DNA from: a virus
Strand: one strand, 5' to 3'
Virus record (IMG/VR): IMGVR_UViG_3300046810_000372
Coordinates: 1 to 38,623 of that record
DNA: 38,623 bases
Shown: positions 15,833 through 22,617 of the stretch, piece after piece
Numbering within the stretch: position 1 is the stretch's first letter
How the letters are laid out: the number at the start of each line of letters is the position of its first letter
Program-made: the position numbers and the translations under genes
The notes under the pieces: generated by a model
Databases searched by the model: none
Told to the model about the DNA's origin: nothing
What the model saw: the letters and a program-made list of their open reading frames with translations, nothing else

Positions 15833-16215
15833 GGCTTCTCTCCGCGATCGAGGCGCAGATAGGCCTCGGCCATCAGGTCCATGATGGCGTTGCGGATTTG
15901 CTTGCGCACGTCGAGGCTGATGTATTCGAGCTGGGTGTTGGCGACGGTGTCGTACAGCTCCTCGTACTTGGCGGTGAAGCGGGCGCGTCCGTAGGCGTCG
16001 AGATACTTGGCGTCGAGCGCGAACTCCTTCTCGATCGTTTCCAGCGCGCCGGTCAGCCGCGACAGGTAGTCGAGTTCGAGCTTGACCAGCCAGACCGGTC
16101 CGTCGATGTAGAGGCCGAGGTCGAAGTCGTCGTTCGGCGAGAAGTAGGTCGCGAACGGACCCTGCACCGGCATCAGTTCGCCGAGCATTGCATGCTTGAT
16201 GGTCTTGACGGTCAT
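15829..16215 (-). CDS. hypothetical protein, 128 residues
   Basis: A helical, acidic protein (MTVKTIKHAMLGELMPVQGP). ATG 16215 overlaps the stop of the membrane protein gene upstream. Not recognised. Confidence 0.65.
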   Translation of the reverse strand: MTVKTIKHAMLGELMPVQGPFATYFSPNDDFDLGLYIDGPVWLVKLELDYLSRLTGALETIEKEFALDAKYLDAYGRARFTAKYEELYDTVANTQLEYISLDVRKQIRNAIMDLMAEAYLRLDRGEKP

Positions 16216-16424
16216 GCCATTCTCCAAGGGCCTCCGGGCGGCGGACCAAACAGGTCGTCGTCGTCGCCGGAGGTGATGATCCAGAAATAGAGGAAGAGGA
16301 AAGCCGCGACGGCCAATGCGTATGCCGCGCCCTCGCCGCCGAAACAGATGAGATAGATCACAGCCAGTAGAACGGCGGTGCCTTTCGGCTGGTCTCGGAA
16401 GAATTTCAGGGCGGATGCGAACAT
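16212..16424 (-). CDS. small membrane protein, 70 residues, two membrane segments
   Basis: Two hydrophobic stretches (GTAVLLAVIYLICFGG and YALAVAAFLFLYFWIIT) and an acidic tail with four Asp. Size and topology would suit a holin, but no lytic enzyme gene is adjacent, so no function is claimed. It is first in the transcript from 16451-16478. Confidence 0.6.
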   Translation of the reverse strand: MFASALKFFRDQPKGTAVLLAVIYLICFGGEGAAYALAVAAFLFLYFWIITSGDDDDLFGPPPGGPWRMA

Positions 16425-16450
16425 CGGACTCTCTTATGGTTAATGTCGCG

Positions 16451-16478
16451 AGTTTAGATTTTCTTGACAACCTGTCAA
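16451..16478 (-). promoter_or_regulatory. promoter before small membrane gene
   Basis: TTGACA, 16 bp, TAAACT, overlapping the stop of the upstream gene. The spacer contains TTGTCAAGAAAA, half of the late operator. Confidence 0.6.
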
Positions 16479-16714
16479 TAGAAGCGGTGGCGCAGGCGGC
16501 TCAAAATCGGCAAGCACAGCTTGATTTCGATGGTCACGGCGAGCGCGATCGTCGGGTCCGAGTGATAGCTGTCGATGACGGCCTGTGCGGCTGCGCGGTT
16601 CCAGAACCGCTTGGCGCGGTGCTTCTCGTCGGTGGGGCTCAGCCAGTTATTGGTGTGGTCTCGCACCCACCAATATGCGCCATTGCTGCTGTACTGGGTA
16701 CGGATCGCAAACAT
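16475..16714 (-). CDS. hypothetical protein, 79 residues
   Basis: Starts MFAIRTQYSSNGAYWWVRDH; the segment RAKRFWNRAAAQAVID resembles small phage proteins that carry a degenerate KTRFWNRA-like helix. Basic C terminus. Unknown role. Confidence 0.6.
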   Translation of the reverse strand: MFAIRTQYSSNGAYWWVRDHTNNWLSPTDEKHRAKRFWNRAAAQAVIDSYHSDPTIALAVTIEIKLCLPILSRLRHRFY

Positions 16715-16716
16715 CG

Positions 16717-16878
16717 TCAGGAGTTCCTCGGCGTGCCGCGCTTCTCGACCATCGCCACGCAGGCGGCGATGATGCCGAAGATGAGACCGAGGATCAGGAC
16801 AAAGCCGAGCACCGGATCGGTGACGAAGGCTTGGTAGATCAGGTAGGCGGCGATCATGCATCCAGCAATGTATTTCAT
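16717..16878 (-). CDS. small membrane protein, 53 residues
   Basis: Two hydrophobic segments (YIAGCMIAAYLIYQAF and VLGFVLILGLIFGIIAACVA) with a short basic C terminus. Found by direct translation from ATG 16878. Unknown function. Confidence 0.6.
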   Translation of the reverse strand: MKYIAGCMIAAYLIYQAFVTDPVLGFVLILGLIFGIIAACVAMVEKRGTPRNS

Positions 16879-16881
16879 GGT

Positions 16882-17067
16882 TCAAATCTCCGTTCGGAAT
16901 TCATAGAGGTAGTCGGCGACCGCCTCAGCGTTCTGCATGGCCAAGACGCTCAGCGCCACCAACCACACCGTCACGAGCCCGGCAATGATCAGCACCAGCG
17001 GCCAACCTTGGAACAGGAAGATCGACAGGCAGACTGTCAGCGCGATGCCGATGGTTGCGGTTTTCAC
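16882..17067 (-). CDS. small membrane protein, 61 residues
   Basis: GTG 17067 follows GGAGG, which lies across the end of the upstream gene. Two membrane segments (TIGIALTVCLSIFLFQG and LVLIIAGLVTVWLVALSVL). An upstream ATG (17103) would add 12 residues without a site. Unknown function. Confidence 0.6.
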   Translation of the reverse strand: MKTATIGIALTVCLSIFLFQGWPLVLIIAGLVTVWLVALSVLAMQNAEAVADYLYEFRTEI

Positions 17068-17071
17068 GATC

Positions 17072-17323
17072 TCAGACCTCCATCGGCCGGAAGGTGTTGC
17101 CATCGGCGTCGCGCATGATGGCGTTCTGCGGATTGGCGAGCAGCATGCCGATCAGTTCGGTCCGGCCGTCCTCGTGGCGATATTCGGTGATGAACGGCAG
17201 GAAGTTCGGCGTCCAGACCGACTCGTCGTGCACCTCCCGCGTCGGGTCCGGAACGACCAGCTCGATGTCGCCATTGATCGCGGCCAGCGCGGTGAACAGC
17301 TCGATCAGTGTGTTGATCTTCAT
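17072..17323 (-). CDS. hypothetical protein, 83 residues
   Basis: MKINTLIELFTALAAINGDI, followed by a beta-rich part with PNFLPFITEYRHEDGR. This resembles a widespread small phage protein with an N-terminal helix and a GD-x-E-L/V strand, of unknown function. Confidence 0.6.
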   Translation of the reverse strand: MKINTLIELFTALAAINGDIELVVPDPTREVHDESVWTPNFLPFITEYRHEDGRTELIGMLLANPQNAIMRDADGNTFRPMEV

Positions 17324-17359
17324 GCTCTTTAATCCTTCAGGTGTTGTTGTGATGATCCA

Positions 17360-17827
17360 TCAGTCCCAGCGGGCCGCGTCGGGACCCATGAACATCTTGC
17401 CCTGATCGCCACCATCCCAATCGGCAGGGCTACGCGGCGTGTGGCGCACTGGAGCAGGCGGTTCTGGTGCGGGCGGCGGCGGTACCAACGTCGTATCGTC
17501 CCGGCCATGCTGGTGCCTGAACGTGTCGCGCGCCCGGACCGCATCGCTGTAGCCATCAAGCACGTCGAGCAGCAGCTTCGCCAGAATCCAGTCCGGCGTA
17601 TCCGACTGGTTTTCGATGCTGTGGATGTTGATCAGCTCTTCAAGTGCTCTGACGAAGGTCTTGCGCGGCGCTGGTGGTTGCGTGTCGATGGCGATCAGCT
17701 CGCGCAGGTACTTCATCGCCGCTGTCGGACCGCAGACCGGGCCATAGGGCGTGTTGGCGATCTCCAGCGTCACCTCGGACGGCGGCGTCACATGGGTCTC
17801 ATAGAAGGAGAGTTTCTTGTCGGTCAT
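17360..17827 (-). CDS. hypothetical protein, 155 residues
   Basis: Globular N-terminal 110 residues (MTDKKLSFYETHVTPPSEVT) and a Pro-rich tail (PPPPAPEPPAPVRHTP). The start ATG 17827 overlaps the end of the upstream gene. Not recognised. Confidence 0.6.
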   Translation of the reverse strand: MTDKKLSFYETHVTPPSEVTLEIANTPYGPVCGPTAAMKYLRELIAIDTQPPAPRKTFVRALEELINIHSIENQSDTPDWILAKLLLDVLDGYSDAVRARDTFRHQHGRDDTTLVPPPPAPEPPAPVRHTPRSPADWDGGDQGKMFMGPDAARWD

Positions 17828-17829
17828 CG

Positions 17830-18096
17830 TCACATTCCGATCAGCAAGCCGCCGGGAGGCAGGCGGGTGTGCAGGACGGCCAGCCATTCACGATCGAAGG
17901 GCGTCAGAATGAGCCCCGGCACGACGAAGATGATGTCGAAGCGCAGTCCGTAGGTGGCGTCGCCGAACGCGATGAAGCGTACGTTGACATTCTCGCGTCC
18001 GTCGTTGAAGGCGCGTACCTGCTTCAGTACGTTGGCGGTGTGGCCGTAGCCCGGCGGGCCGACGAGGGCGATCTGGGTGATCTTGGGGTCGGGCAT
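17830..18096 (-). CDS. hypothetical protein, 88 residues
   Basis: MPDPKITQIALVGPPGYGHT opens an alpha/beta protein with a Rossmann-like pattern. The glycine-rich GPPGYGHT recalls a P-loop but lacks GK(S/T). The start ATG 18096 follows GGAG. Not recognised. Confidence 0.6.
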   Translation of the reverse strand: MPDPKITQIALVGPPGYGHTANVLKQVRAFNDGRENVNVRFIAFGDATYGLRFDIIFVVPGLILTPFDREWLAVLHTRLPPGGLLIGM

Positions 18097-18119
18097 TTCG
18101 TTCTCCTGCACTATCAGGC

Positions 18120-18419
18120 TCAAGCCTTGATGGATAAAAGGATGAGCATGGTGACGATGGCGGTCAGGATCACGACGACCGCTGCCAGCGCCTGCGCGCC
18201 GAGGTCGGTCTTGCGTCGTGGTCTGCCGTCACCCAGCGCGGTTGCCAGCGTTGAGATGCCAGCGCCGGGCGCAAGCAGGGTGGCAAGAGCGGTCGGCCTG
18301 ATCTCCCCGGTCGCCCGGCCATCGCTGTCGCGCACCGCCTCGTAACCGGCGGGGACAGCAAACGTATGCCTGCGGCTGGTGGTGTCTGGACCATCTGTAT
18401 GGAATTTCTTGACAGTCAT
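18120..18419 (-). CDS. hypothetical protein with C-terminal membrane anchor, 99 residues
   Basis: The soluble N-terminal 75 residues are followed by a hydrophobic tail (LAAVVVILTAIVTMLILLSI), a tail-anchor arrangement. The start ATG 18419 lies 17 bp after the stop of the 18437 gene. Unknown. Confidence 0.6.
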   Translation of the reverse strand: MTVKKFHTDGPDTTSRRHTFAVPAGYEAVRDSDGRATGEIRPTALATLLAPGAGISTLATALGDGRPRRKTDLGAQALAAVVVILTAIVTMLILLSIKA

Positions 18420-18436
18420 GATAAAGTCCTAATCTG

Positions 18437-18667
18437 CTAGCGCTCGTACCAATCCATATATCGGTCGTGATGATTGTATGAATCGGTTCTCTTCTTGATG
18501 TCTTCCACCGACGCGGTCACCAAGATGTGGTTGCTGTCGTTGCAGACCGGGCACTTCCAATGGAAGGTTGCCTCCTCGCCCTGACGCCCATGCACCTTCT
18601 CGACCGCAGTATCGTCTGATCTGAACTCAACCTCGGTCGGGGCAATGCCTCGGTGGATGATCTTCAT
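18437..18667 (-). CDS. hypothetical protein with CPVC motif, 76 residues
   Basis: MKIIHRGIAPTEVEFRSDDT, then TFHWKCPVCND. One CxxC pair suggests a partial zinc knuckle. ATG 18667 follows AAGGA. First gene of the left-going late block. Confidence 0.6.
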   Translation of the reverse strand: MKIIHRGIAPTEVEFRSDDTAVEKVHGRQGEEATFHWKCPVCNDSNHILVTASVEDIKKRTDSYNHHDRYMDWYER

Positions 18668-18669
18668 GG

Positions 18670-18765
18670 TCCGTCCTTGGGTCGACGTGTCATCGGGTCG
18701 TCGGGTCGTCGGGTCAATGTGTCGTTGTGTCGTTGTGTCATCGGGTCGCTGGGTCAGCGCTACGC
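18670..18765. repeat. short tandem repeats of GTCGTCGGGTCGTCGGG type
   Basis: An imperfect 9-bp direct repeat (GTCATCGG / GTCGTCGG / GTCGTTGT) in the leader upstream of 18667. It reads as a low-complexity tract with no gene. Confidence 0.6.
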
Positions 18766-19065
18766 CGATACAATGTGGCAGTTGTTTCACCCCATCGGCA
18801 CGCACCGAGACAGTTGAGTGCAGAGAAAGGAATAAACCCTGACTCAACCGTCTCGGCACGATCCCCATCATCTCCCATACGGCTAAGGATAGGAGAGAGG
18901 GAATATTGTTCAGACTTCAGACTTCAGCCATCAACCTTTAAAGGGAGGTTGAGTGCAGACCCGGCCAGAGCTTGCCTTGGGAGGGGGAGAGACAGATTGC
19001 TCCAGCCGGGTCTTGGAACGAACCGGTTGGAGGGGCGGAGAGGCCGGTGCGTTCGTTGGAATAAG
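18766..19065. other. intergenic region, no gene seen
   Basis: No convincing gene. It contains purine-rich stretches and the leader of the left-going transcript from the promoter at 19066-19094. Confidence 0.4.
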
Positions 19066-19130
19066 TGTTAACCTTTTCTCAACAGCGGCGTCAAGCGTTC
19101 CTTGACAAAAAGTTAGAAACGCTGTCTGGT
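19066..19130. promoter_or_regulatory. divergent promoter pair around a shared operator
   Basis: The inverted repeat G-TCAAG-CGTTC-CTTGAC (19090-19106) supplies both -35 boxes. On the minus strand TTGACG, 17 bp, TTAACA; on the plus strand TTGACA, 17 bp, TCTGGT. One regulator could switch the late genes and the plus-strand gene together. Confidence 0.6.
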
Positions 19131-19151
19131 GGTGATAACAAGGAGACCAAG

Positions 19152-19460
19152 ATGCCAATGAAACCAGCAGAGCGCCATGAGTGGATCAGAGACTACCTGC
19201 GACAGTCACCCGGAGGCGGTCGCGGCACCGTCGATGTCTGCGATCGAGACTTCGTCGTCGCCTATCATGAGGTGACCGGCGTCGAAGTCCAATGGCTGGC
19301 GTACGGTGCGCCCCGGTGCCCGCAGCTCGGCCGCGATCTCGCCAAGATGCACAAGGACTATATCCTCAAGCGTAGCCGCTCCGGTATCGAAGGCATGAGC
19401 GGCATGGGCTTCCCGAAGTGGGTATGGATGTATTCCCTGCACCCGGTCTGGGTCCCCTGA
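19152..19460 (+). CDS. hypothetical protein, the only plus-strand gene
   Basis: A 102-residue, basic protein starting at ATG 19152 after AAGGAG (MPMKPAERHEWIRDYLRQSP). It has an N-terminal helical segment, then VDVCDRDFVVAYHEVTGVEV, which could be a helix-turn-helix-like unit. It is Trp/His-rich toward the end. It lies opposite in direction to everything else and shares an operator with the late block, so it may be a regulator. That role is inference from context only. Confidence 0.65.
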   Translation: MPMKPAERHEWIRDYLRQSPGGGRGTVDVCDRDFVVAYHEVTGVEVQWLAYGAPRCPQLGRDLAKMHKDYILKRSRSGIEGMSGMGFPKWVWMYSLHPVWVP

Positions 19461-19820
19461 CAGCCGTTATACTGTTTCTGTCAAAAACGTATAACCGATG
19501 CAGCCTTGTTCACTTGATTGGTCATAAGGACGTCTTGTGACCCGAATTCTTAGCAATCAATAGGTTCCTCCCCTATCCCGGCCCGTGGGTCCCCGTGCTT
19601 GGGTCCCCTCCCCCTATCCCGGCCCGTGGGTCCCCGGTGCTTTGGGTCCCCTATGGCCTCGCATTTTTCAAGCTAAAGATTGCTAAACCCTGACTTTAGG
19701 AATCATCCCCGGACGCTCTAAGGGGCCGCAAGGGGGGCCGGGGGGTACTCCCCGTTGGGTCCCCTTTGACTTAAATTTGCGACGAATTTTATTAAAATTT
19801 TAGGGGTGGGGTCGAAGGAA
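19461..19820. other. gene-free region with GGGTCCCC repeats
   Basis: No gene seen. It holds GGGTCCCC several times, including two about 41-bp copies at 19570-19609 and 19611-19652, a half cassette operator (CCTCGCATTTTT near 19663) and an AT-rich stretch near 19785. Confidence 0.5.
19570..19652. repeat. tandem about 41-bp duplication
   Basis: CCCCTATCCCGGCCCGTGGG followed by TCCCCG-TGCTT-GGGTCCCCT occurs twice in a row, with two single-base insertions in the second copy. Confidence 0.8.
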
Positions 19821-19841
19821 ACCCGCGACACTGTCGCGGGT
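19821..19841 (-). terminator. hairpin after first array gene
   Basis: ACCCGCGACA paired with TGTCGCGGGT, followed by TTCC on the minus strand. Confidence 0.6.
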
Positions 19842-19859
19842 TGTTTCTGGTTAACGTTT

Positions 19860-19886
19860 GGTTATCAGGCCTGATGCCTGATAACC
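19860..19886. repeat. perfect 11-bp inverted repeat over gene end
   Basis: GGTTATCAGGC-N5-GCCTGATAACC. It contains the stop codon of the 19865 gene and could fold as a second 3' hairpin. Confidence 0.6.
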
Positions 19887-20104
19887 TTTGCCATTTCCTT
19901 GATCTTTTCAACCACATGCTTTTCCAGAGAACCGTCGCAGCAAGGGCGATGAACCGACCAGTAGAAATCTTTGCCGTTGGTCTTGTAACGTTCGATCTTT
20001 GTGAGCTTAGGGAACGTGCCGCGCGCCGCGCGAAGGAAGGTAGCGCGATAAGTGCGAAAGCGCTGGTCTTCGAAAGTTACCGTGAATTCGTTTGCGTTGT
20101 TCAT
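19865..20104 (-). CDS. hypothetical basic protein, 79 residues
   Basis: MNNANEFTVTFEDQRFRTYR; basic, with a CC pair (RPCCDG) and a helical end. The last cassette of the array in transcription order. Not recognised. Confidence 0.7.
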   Translation of the reverse strand: MNNANEFTVTFEDQRFRTYRATFLRAARGTFPKLTKIERYKTNGKDFYWSVHRPCCDGSLEKHVVEKIKEMAKVIRHQA

Positions 20105-20130
20105 GTCCGTCTCTCCTTGTTGACATCCTC

Positions 20131-20158
20131 ACTATATCGCATTTTGCGAGGTATGTAA
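20131..20158 (-). promoter_or_regulatory. cassette promoter/operator 1
   Basis: TTACAT, 16 bp, TATAGT; operator TCGCA-TTT-TGCGA at 20137-20149. Drives the gene starting at 20104. Confidence 0.75.
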
Positions 20159-20202
20159 CAGTTTATTTTTAACCGTTTGGGGTATGGTTAACGAGAGGTT
20201 AA

Positions 20203-20224
20203 CAGGTGGACTATTGTCCACCTG
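20203..20224 (-). terminator. hairpin over stop codon of 20211 gene
   Basis: CAGGTGGAC-AATA-GTCCACCTG; the stop TAG lies at the loop. No T tract. Confidence 0.5.
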
Positions 20225-20390
20225 CCATCTTGCGGCGCATATTCATGACCAGCGTGTTACCTGTTACGCCGCGCGTCCATTCAGTCTCACGCGCCTTGCG
20301 GCGGCTTTCTTCCGTAGGTGTTTCACCTACAGGCAAGCAGATATCCTTGGACTGTGAAGCGTAGGAAGAACCGTTGAAGACGTTGAACAT
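20211..20390 (-). CDS. hypothetical protein, 59 residues
   Basis: MFNVFNGSSYASQSKDICLP with a basic second half (EESRRKARETEWTRG). The ATG is chosen because AAGGAG in the standard cassette leader precedes it. Unknown. Confidence 0.65.
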   Translation of the reverse strand: MFNVFNGSSYASQSKDICLPVGETPTEESRRKARETEWTRGVTGNTLVMNMRRKMAGGQ

Positions 20391-20416
20391 GTCCGTAACT
20401 CCTTGTTGACATGTCC

Positions 20417-20444
20417 ACAGTATCGCATTTTGCGAGGTATGCAA
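20417..20444 (-). promoter_or_regulatory. cassette promoter/operator 2
   Basis: TTGCAT, 16 bp, TACTGT; operator at 20423-20435. Drives the gene at 20390. Confidence 0.75.
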
Positions 20445-20523
20445 TACCAATCTTTCAGCCGTTGGCCTGATAGTTAACATGGTGTTAACAGGCCATGACC
20501 TGCCCTCCCATAGCAGCGGGCAT

Positions 20524-20547
20524 AGAAAAGCCCGGCATTTGCCGGGC
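20524..20547 (-). terminator. terminator after 20578 gene
   Basis: GCCCGGC-AAAT-GCCGGGC followed by TTTTCT. Confidence 0.8.
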
Positions 20548-20577
20548 CATAGGAAGGCATGGAAAGGCGTTTGCGCC

Positions 20578-20781
20578 CTACGCTAGCAGCCGTAAGGCGA
20601 ACCTGAATTCGTGCCCTACGGGCAGCATTTTGATCAGGTCGCGGGAAAAGCTGGAATAGTCCGGACCATGATTCCCGAAACGGAGAATTACCGTTTCATC
20701 GCAGGTGTAAACATCCTTTCCATCCAATCGGCCATGAAAGGAGCACGCGACGCAATCATGCGTGAATTTCGGCTTAAGCAT
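20578..20781 (-). CDS. hypothetical protein, 67 residues
   Basis: MLKPKFTHDCVACSFHGRLD with a CVAC pair and a further Cys (TCDE). The ATG follows GGGGAG. Second gene of a two-gene cassette. Unknown. Confidence 0.65.
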   Translation of the reverse strand: MLKPKFTHDCVACSFHGRLDGKDVYTCDETVILRFGNHGPDYSSFSRDLIKMLPVGHEFRFALRLLA

Positions 20782-20798
20782 TGTGGTAACTCCCCTTT

Positions 20799-20930
20799 TT
20801 ATCGATATGTGTTTTCAATCGCGGCGCATGCCTGCTGAATATTCAGGTAACAATCGACTCGATTTGTGACCGGCAGGGCAAAGACATAGGCCGAGATGAC
20901 AAGCAAAACCGCGCTTAGCAGATTGGACAT
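20799..20930 (-). CDS. putative exported or membrane micropeptide, 43 residues
   Basis: MSNLLSAVLLVISAYVFALP looks like a signal peptide with a possible cleavage after FA; the mature part has two Cys (DCYLNIQQACAA). First gene of the cassette. Confidence 0.6.
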   Translation of the reverse strand: MSNLLSAVLLVISAYVFALPVTNRVDCYLNIQQACAAIENTYR

Positions 20931-20958
20931 TTTCAGAAACTCCTTGTTGACTGCCCGA

Positions 20959-20986
20959 ACGATATCGCATTTTGCGAGGATGTAAA
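20959..20986 (-). promoter_or_regulatory. cassette promoter/operator 3
   Basis: TTTACA, 16 bp, TATCGT; operator at 20965-20977. Drives the genes at 20930 and 20781. Confidence 0.75.
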
Positions 20987-21055
20987 TCCGCAAAATTCAG
21001 CCGGTTGAAATATGGTTAACGCCGGGTAAACGCAATCGGCGCGCGGCAAGGCCGC

Positions 21056-21080
21056 GTTAACCTTAATTCGTAGGGTTAAC
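21056..21080. repeat. 25-bp GTTAAC dyad
   Basis: GTTAAC-CTTAATTCGTAGG-GTTAAC. Confidence 0.85.
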
Positions 21081-21134
21081 GCCTTGGCCATAAAATCCGA
21101 AAAATTTGAGTAAAATTTTATCGATCGGGGAAAG

Positions 21135-21158
21135 GAAAAAGAGGGGATTTCTCCCCTC
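21135..21158 (-). terminator. terminator after 21164 gene
   Basis: GAGGGGA-GAAA-TCCCCTC followed by TTTTTCC. Confidence 0.85.
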
Positions 21159-21163
21159 TCCTT

Positions 21164-21388
21164 TCAAGCCGCGTTTGCGGCCGGAGAATTGGCAACGATG
21201 AAATCGTGCAAGGCATCGGCCGCGCCCATGTAGTCGCGAGCGGTAAATTTCTTGCCAGTGATTTTTTCGGCCATCGCAATCATGTTCTTCGGCGTGTACG
21301 CCTTGTTAACGCGCATGCCGGTCTTTGCGTAGAAGCGAAGTGCATGCTTGATTGCGAGAGCCTGATAGAGCGAGACCTGAATTTCCAT
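21164..21388 (-). CDS. hypothetical protein, 74 residues
   Basis: MEIQVSLYQALAIKHALRFY, helical and basic, with TPKNMIAMAEKITGKKFTAR near the middle. It resembles small phage proteins of unknown function. The ATG follows AGGAG. Confidence 0.65.
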   Translation of the reverse strand: MEIQVSLYQALAIKHALRFYAKTGMRVNKAYTPKNMIAMAEKITGKKFTARDYMGAADALHDFIVANSPAANAA

Positions 21389-21421
21389 GTGAGCAACTCC
21401 TGTTTGCTTGTTGACCATTAC

Positions 21422-21449
21422 AGAATACAGCAAAATGCGAGGTGGTCAA
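21422..21449 (-). promoter_or_regulatory. cassette promoter/operator 4 (variant palindrome)
   Basis: TTGACC, 16 bp, TATTCT. The palindrome is imperfect: TCGCA-TTT-TGCTG read on the minus strand (21428-21440). Drives the gene at 21388. Confidence 0.7.
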
Positions 21450-21522
21450 CAGCTAAATTTCAGCCGTTTGGAAATTGGTTAACAGGCGGTTAAGAAACAT
21501 GGTTAACGGAATCGGCCGATTT

Positions 21523-21547
21523 GTTAACCCTACTCAGCAGGGTTAAC
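21523..21547. repeat. 25-bp GTTAAC dyad
   Basis: GTTAAC-CCTACTCAGCAGG-GTTAAC. Confidence 0.85.
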
Positions 21548-21561
21548 GCCCGGTTAACGGC

Positions 21562-21596
21562 CGATCGGGAGGATTTTAATCAAATCCTCCCGATCG
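21562..21596 (-). terminator. long hairpin after 21598 gene
   Basis: CGATCGGGAGGATTT pairs with AAATCCTCCCGATCG around a short loop, immediately after the stop codon. Confidence 0.75.
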
Positions 21597-21597
21597 C

Positions 21598-22182
21598 TCA
21601 GGCCTTGGCGAGGGCGGCGCGGCGGGGCCGGGCCTTGGCTGGCGCAGGCGTCTCGGCCTTGGCGGCGGGCTTCTTGGCCTGCCGGTCCGGTGCCGGTCCT
21701 GCCTTTCCGGTCCGGCCTTTCCGGTCCGGGCCGGTCCGGGCCGGGCCTTTCCCGGCGGTCGTTTCCACGGGCTCGGCGGCGGGCTCTGGCGGGCTTTCCG
21801 GCGGGGCCGGTGGTTCCGGGTCGTCGTCGCCGAACATGTCGATCAGCGGCGCGTCGCGACGTTCGCGCACGGGCTTGATCTTCTTTTCCGCTTGGAACTT
21901 GACCGCGACCGATGCCGATTGCTCGGCCTCGAAGGCTGAAACATCCGGCGGAGCCTTGCCGAGATCGCCGAGATCGCGCAAGCCGACAAGGGCGAGAACC
22001 ACGATTTTCGGTATCCGTTGGCCGTTGTAAACCGTCATGTAGCGATGGAGCTGGGAATAGCTGATACCGGTCCAATCACTGAACGCGGAGCGCCACCCCT
22101 CGCCCCATATTTCCTTGCAGAGCATTTCCAGCCCGGCGGGCGTGATGAATACCTTGCTGTCTGGGTCTTTCTTTGGTGCCAT
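21598..22182 (-). CDS. putative DNA-binding protein with basic Ala/Pro/Lys tail
   Basis: A 194-residue protein. Residues 10-75 (VFITPAGLEMLCKEIWGEGW, then AFSDWTGISYSQLHRYMTVY) read as a helix-turn-helix fold of the kind in small repressors. After an acidic linker (MFGDDDPEPPAPPES), the last 60 residues are Lys/Arg/Ala/Pro-rich, like a histone H1-type tail. It is the best candidate in the array for binding its own palindromes. This is inference. The coding DNA of the tail is built of GGTCCGG-like repeats, similar to the region at 35580-35710. Second gene of a cassette. Confidence 0.65.
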   Translation of the reverse strand: MAPKKDPDSKVFITPAGLEMLCKEIWGEGWRSAFSDWTGISYSQLHRYMTVYNGQRIPKIVVLALVGLRDLGDLGKAPPDVSAFEAEQSASVAVKFQAEKKIKPVRERRDAPLIDMFGDDDPEPPAPPESPPEPAAEPVETTAGKGPARTGPDRKGRTGKAGPAPDRQAKKPAAKAETPAPAKARPRRAALAKA

Positions 22183-22206
22183 ATTCTAAGTCTCCTTTAA
22201 TGGCTG

Positions 22207-22229
22207 GGACGGCGCTTAGCGCGCCGTCC
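22207..22229 (-). terminator. hairpin over stop of 22216 gene
   Basis: GGACGGCGC-GCTAA-GCGCCGTCC; the stop codon is in the loop. No T tract, so transcription probably continues into the 21598 gene. Confidence 0.6.
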
Positions 22230-22380
22230 GAAATGCAATCACCAGTGTTTCGTGCTCGGAGAACAAATCCATCAGCTTGGCGTTGACGGCCTTGCGGTTG
22301 AAATCGGAGATGATATCTGCGAGGTGCTGAACGCGGGACTCGATAACGATGAACCGCTTGAGAATTTCCTTTTTCGACAT
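22216..22380 (-). CDS. hypothetical protein, 54 residues
   Basis: MSKKEILKRFIVIESRVQHL, helical; the end is FSEHETLVIAFRTAR. First gene in the cassette that continues to the putative DNA-binding protein. Confidence 0.65.
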   Translation of the reverse strand: MSKKEILKRFIVIESRVQHLADIISDFNRKAVNAKLMDLFSEHETLVIAFRTAR

Positions 22381-22407
22381 TCTACGTACTCCTTGTTGAC
22401 ATCATGG

Positions 22408-22435
22408 AGCATATCGCAAAATGCGAGATTGTAAA
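22408..22435 (-). promoter_or_regulatory. cassette promoter/operator 5
   Basis: TTTACA, 16 bp, TATGCT; operator TCGCA-AAA-TGCGA at 22414-22426 (spacer bases inverted). Drives 22380 and 22182. Confidence 0.75.
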
Positions 22436-22484
22436 GCCCGGATTCGAAAATATGGTTAATGGAAAAGAATTTTCGAATTCAAAA

Positions 22485-22545
22485 ATTTCAAGGGTCCCCG
22501 GCTTTTTCCGTGGAAAAATTTAAAGGGTCCCCGGCTTGCGTGGGG
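22485..22545. repeat. two GGGGACCC elements
   Basis: On the minus strand GCCGGGGACCCTTTAAATTT and GCCGGGGACCCTTGAAATTT, 34 bp apart. They share form with the two copies inside the terminase gene (36401-36470). Confidence 0.65.
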
Positions 22546-22552
22546 GTGTGGC

Positions 22553-22577
22553 GTTAACCTTGATTGGCAGGGTTAAC
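22553..22577. repeat. 25-bp GTTAAC dyad
   Basis: GTTAAC-CTTGATTGGCAGG-GTTAAC. Confidence 0.85.
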
Positions 22578-22589
22578 GGCTGTGGGTGG

Positions 22590-22612
22590 AAAGAAAGGCC
22601 GGTTGCCCGGCC
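22590..22612 (-). terminator. terminator after 22618 gene
   Basis: GGCCGG-GCAA-CCGGCC followed by TTTCTTT. Confidence 0.85.
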
Positions 22613-22617
22613 TCCCC

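Noticed and set aside
16212-16424. Holin call for the 70-residue membrane protein
   Set aside because: Topology fits, but there is no endolysin nearby and no family match; several other small membrane proteins in the block fit equally.
17830-18096. P-loop ATPase in the small late gene
   Set aside because: GPPGYGHT lacks the lysine and Ser/Thr of Walker A, so no ATPase call is made.
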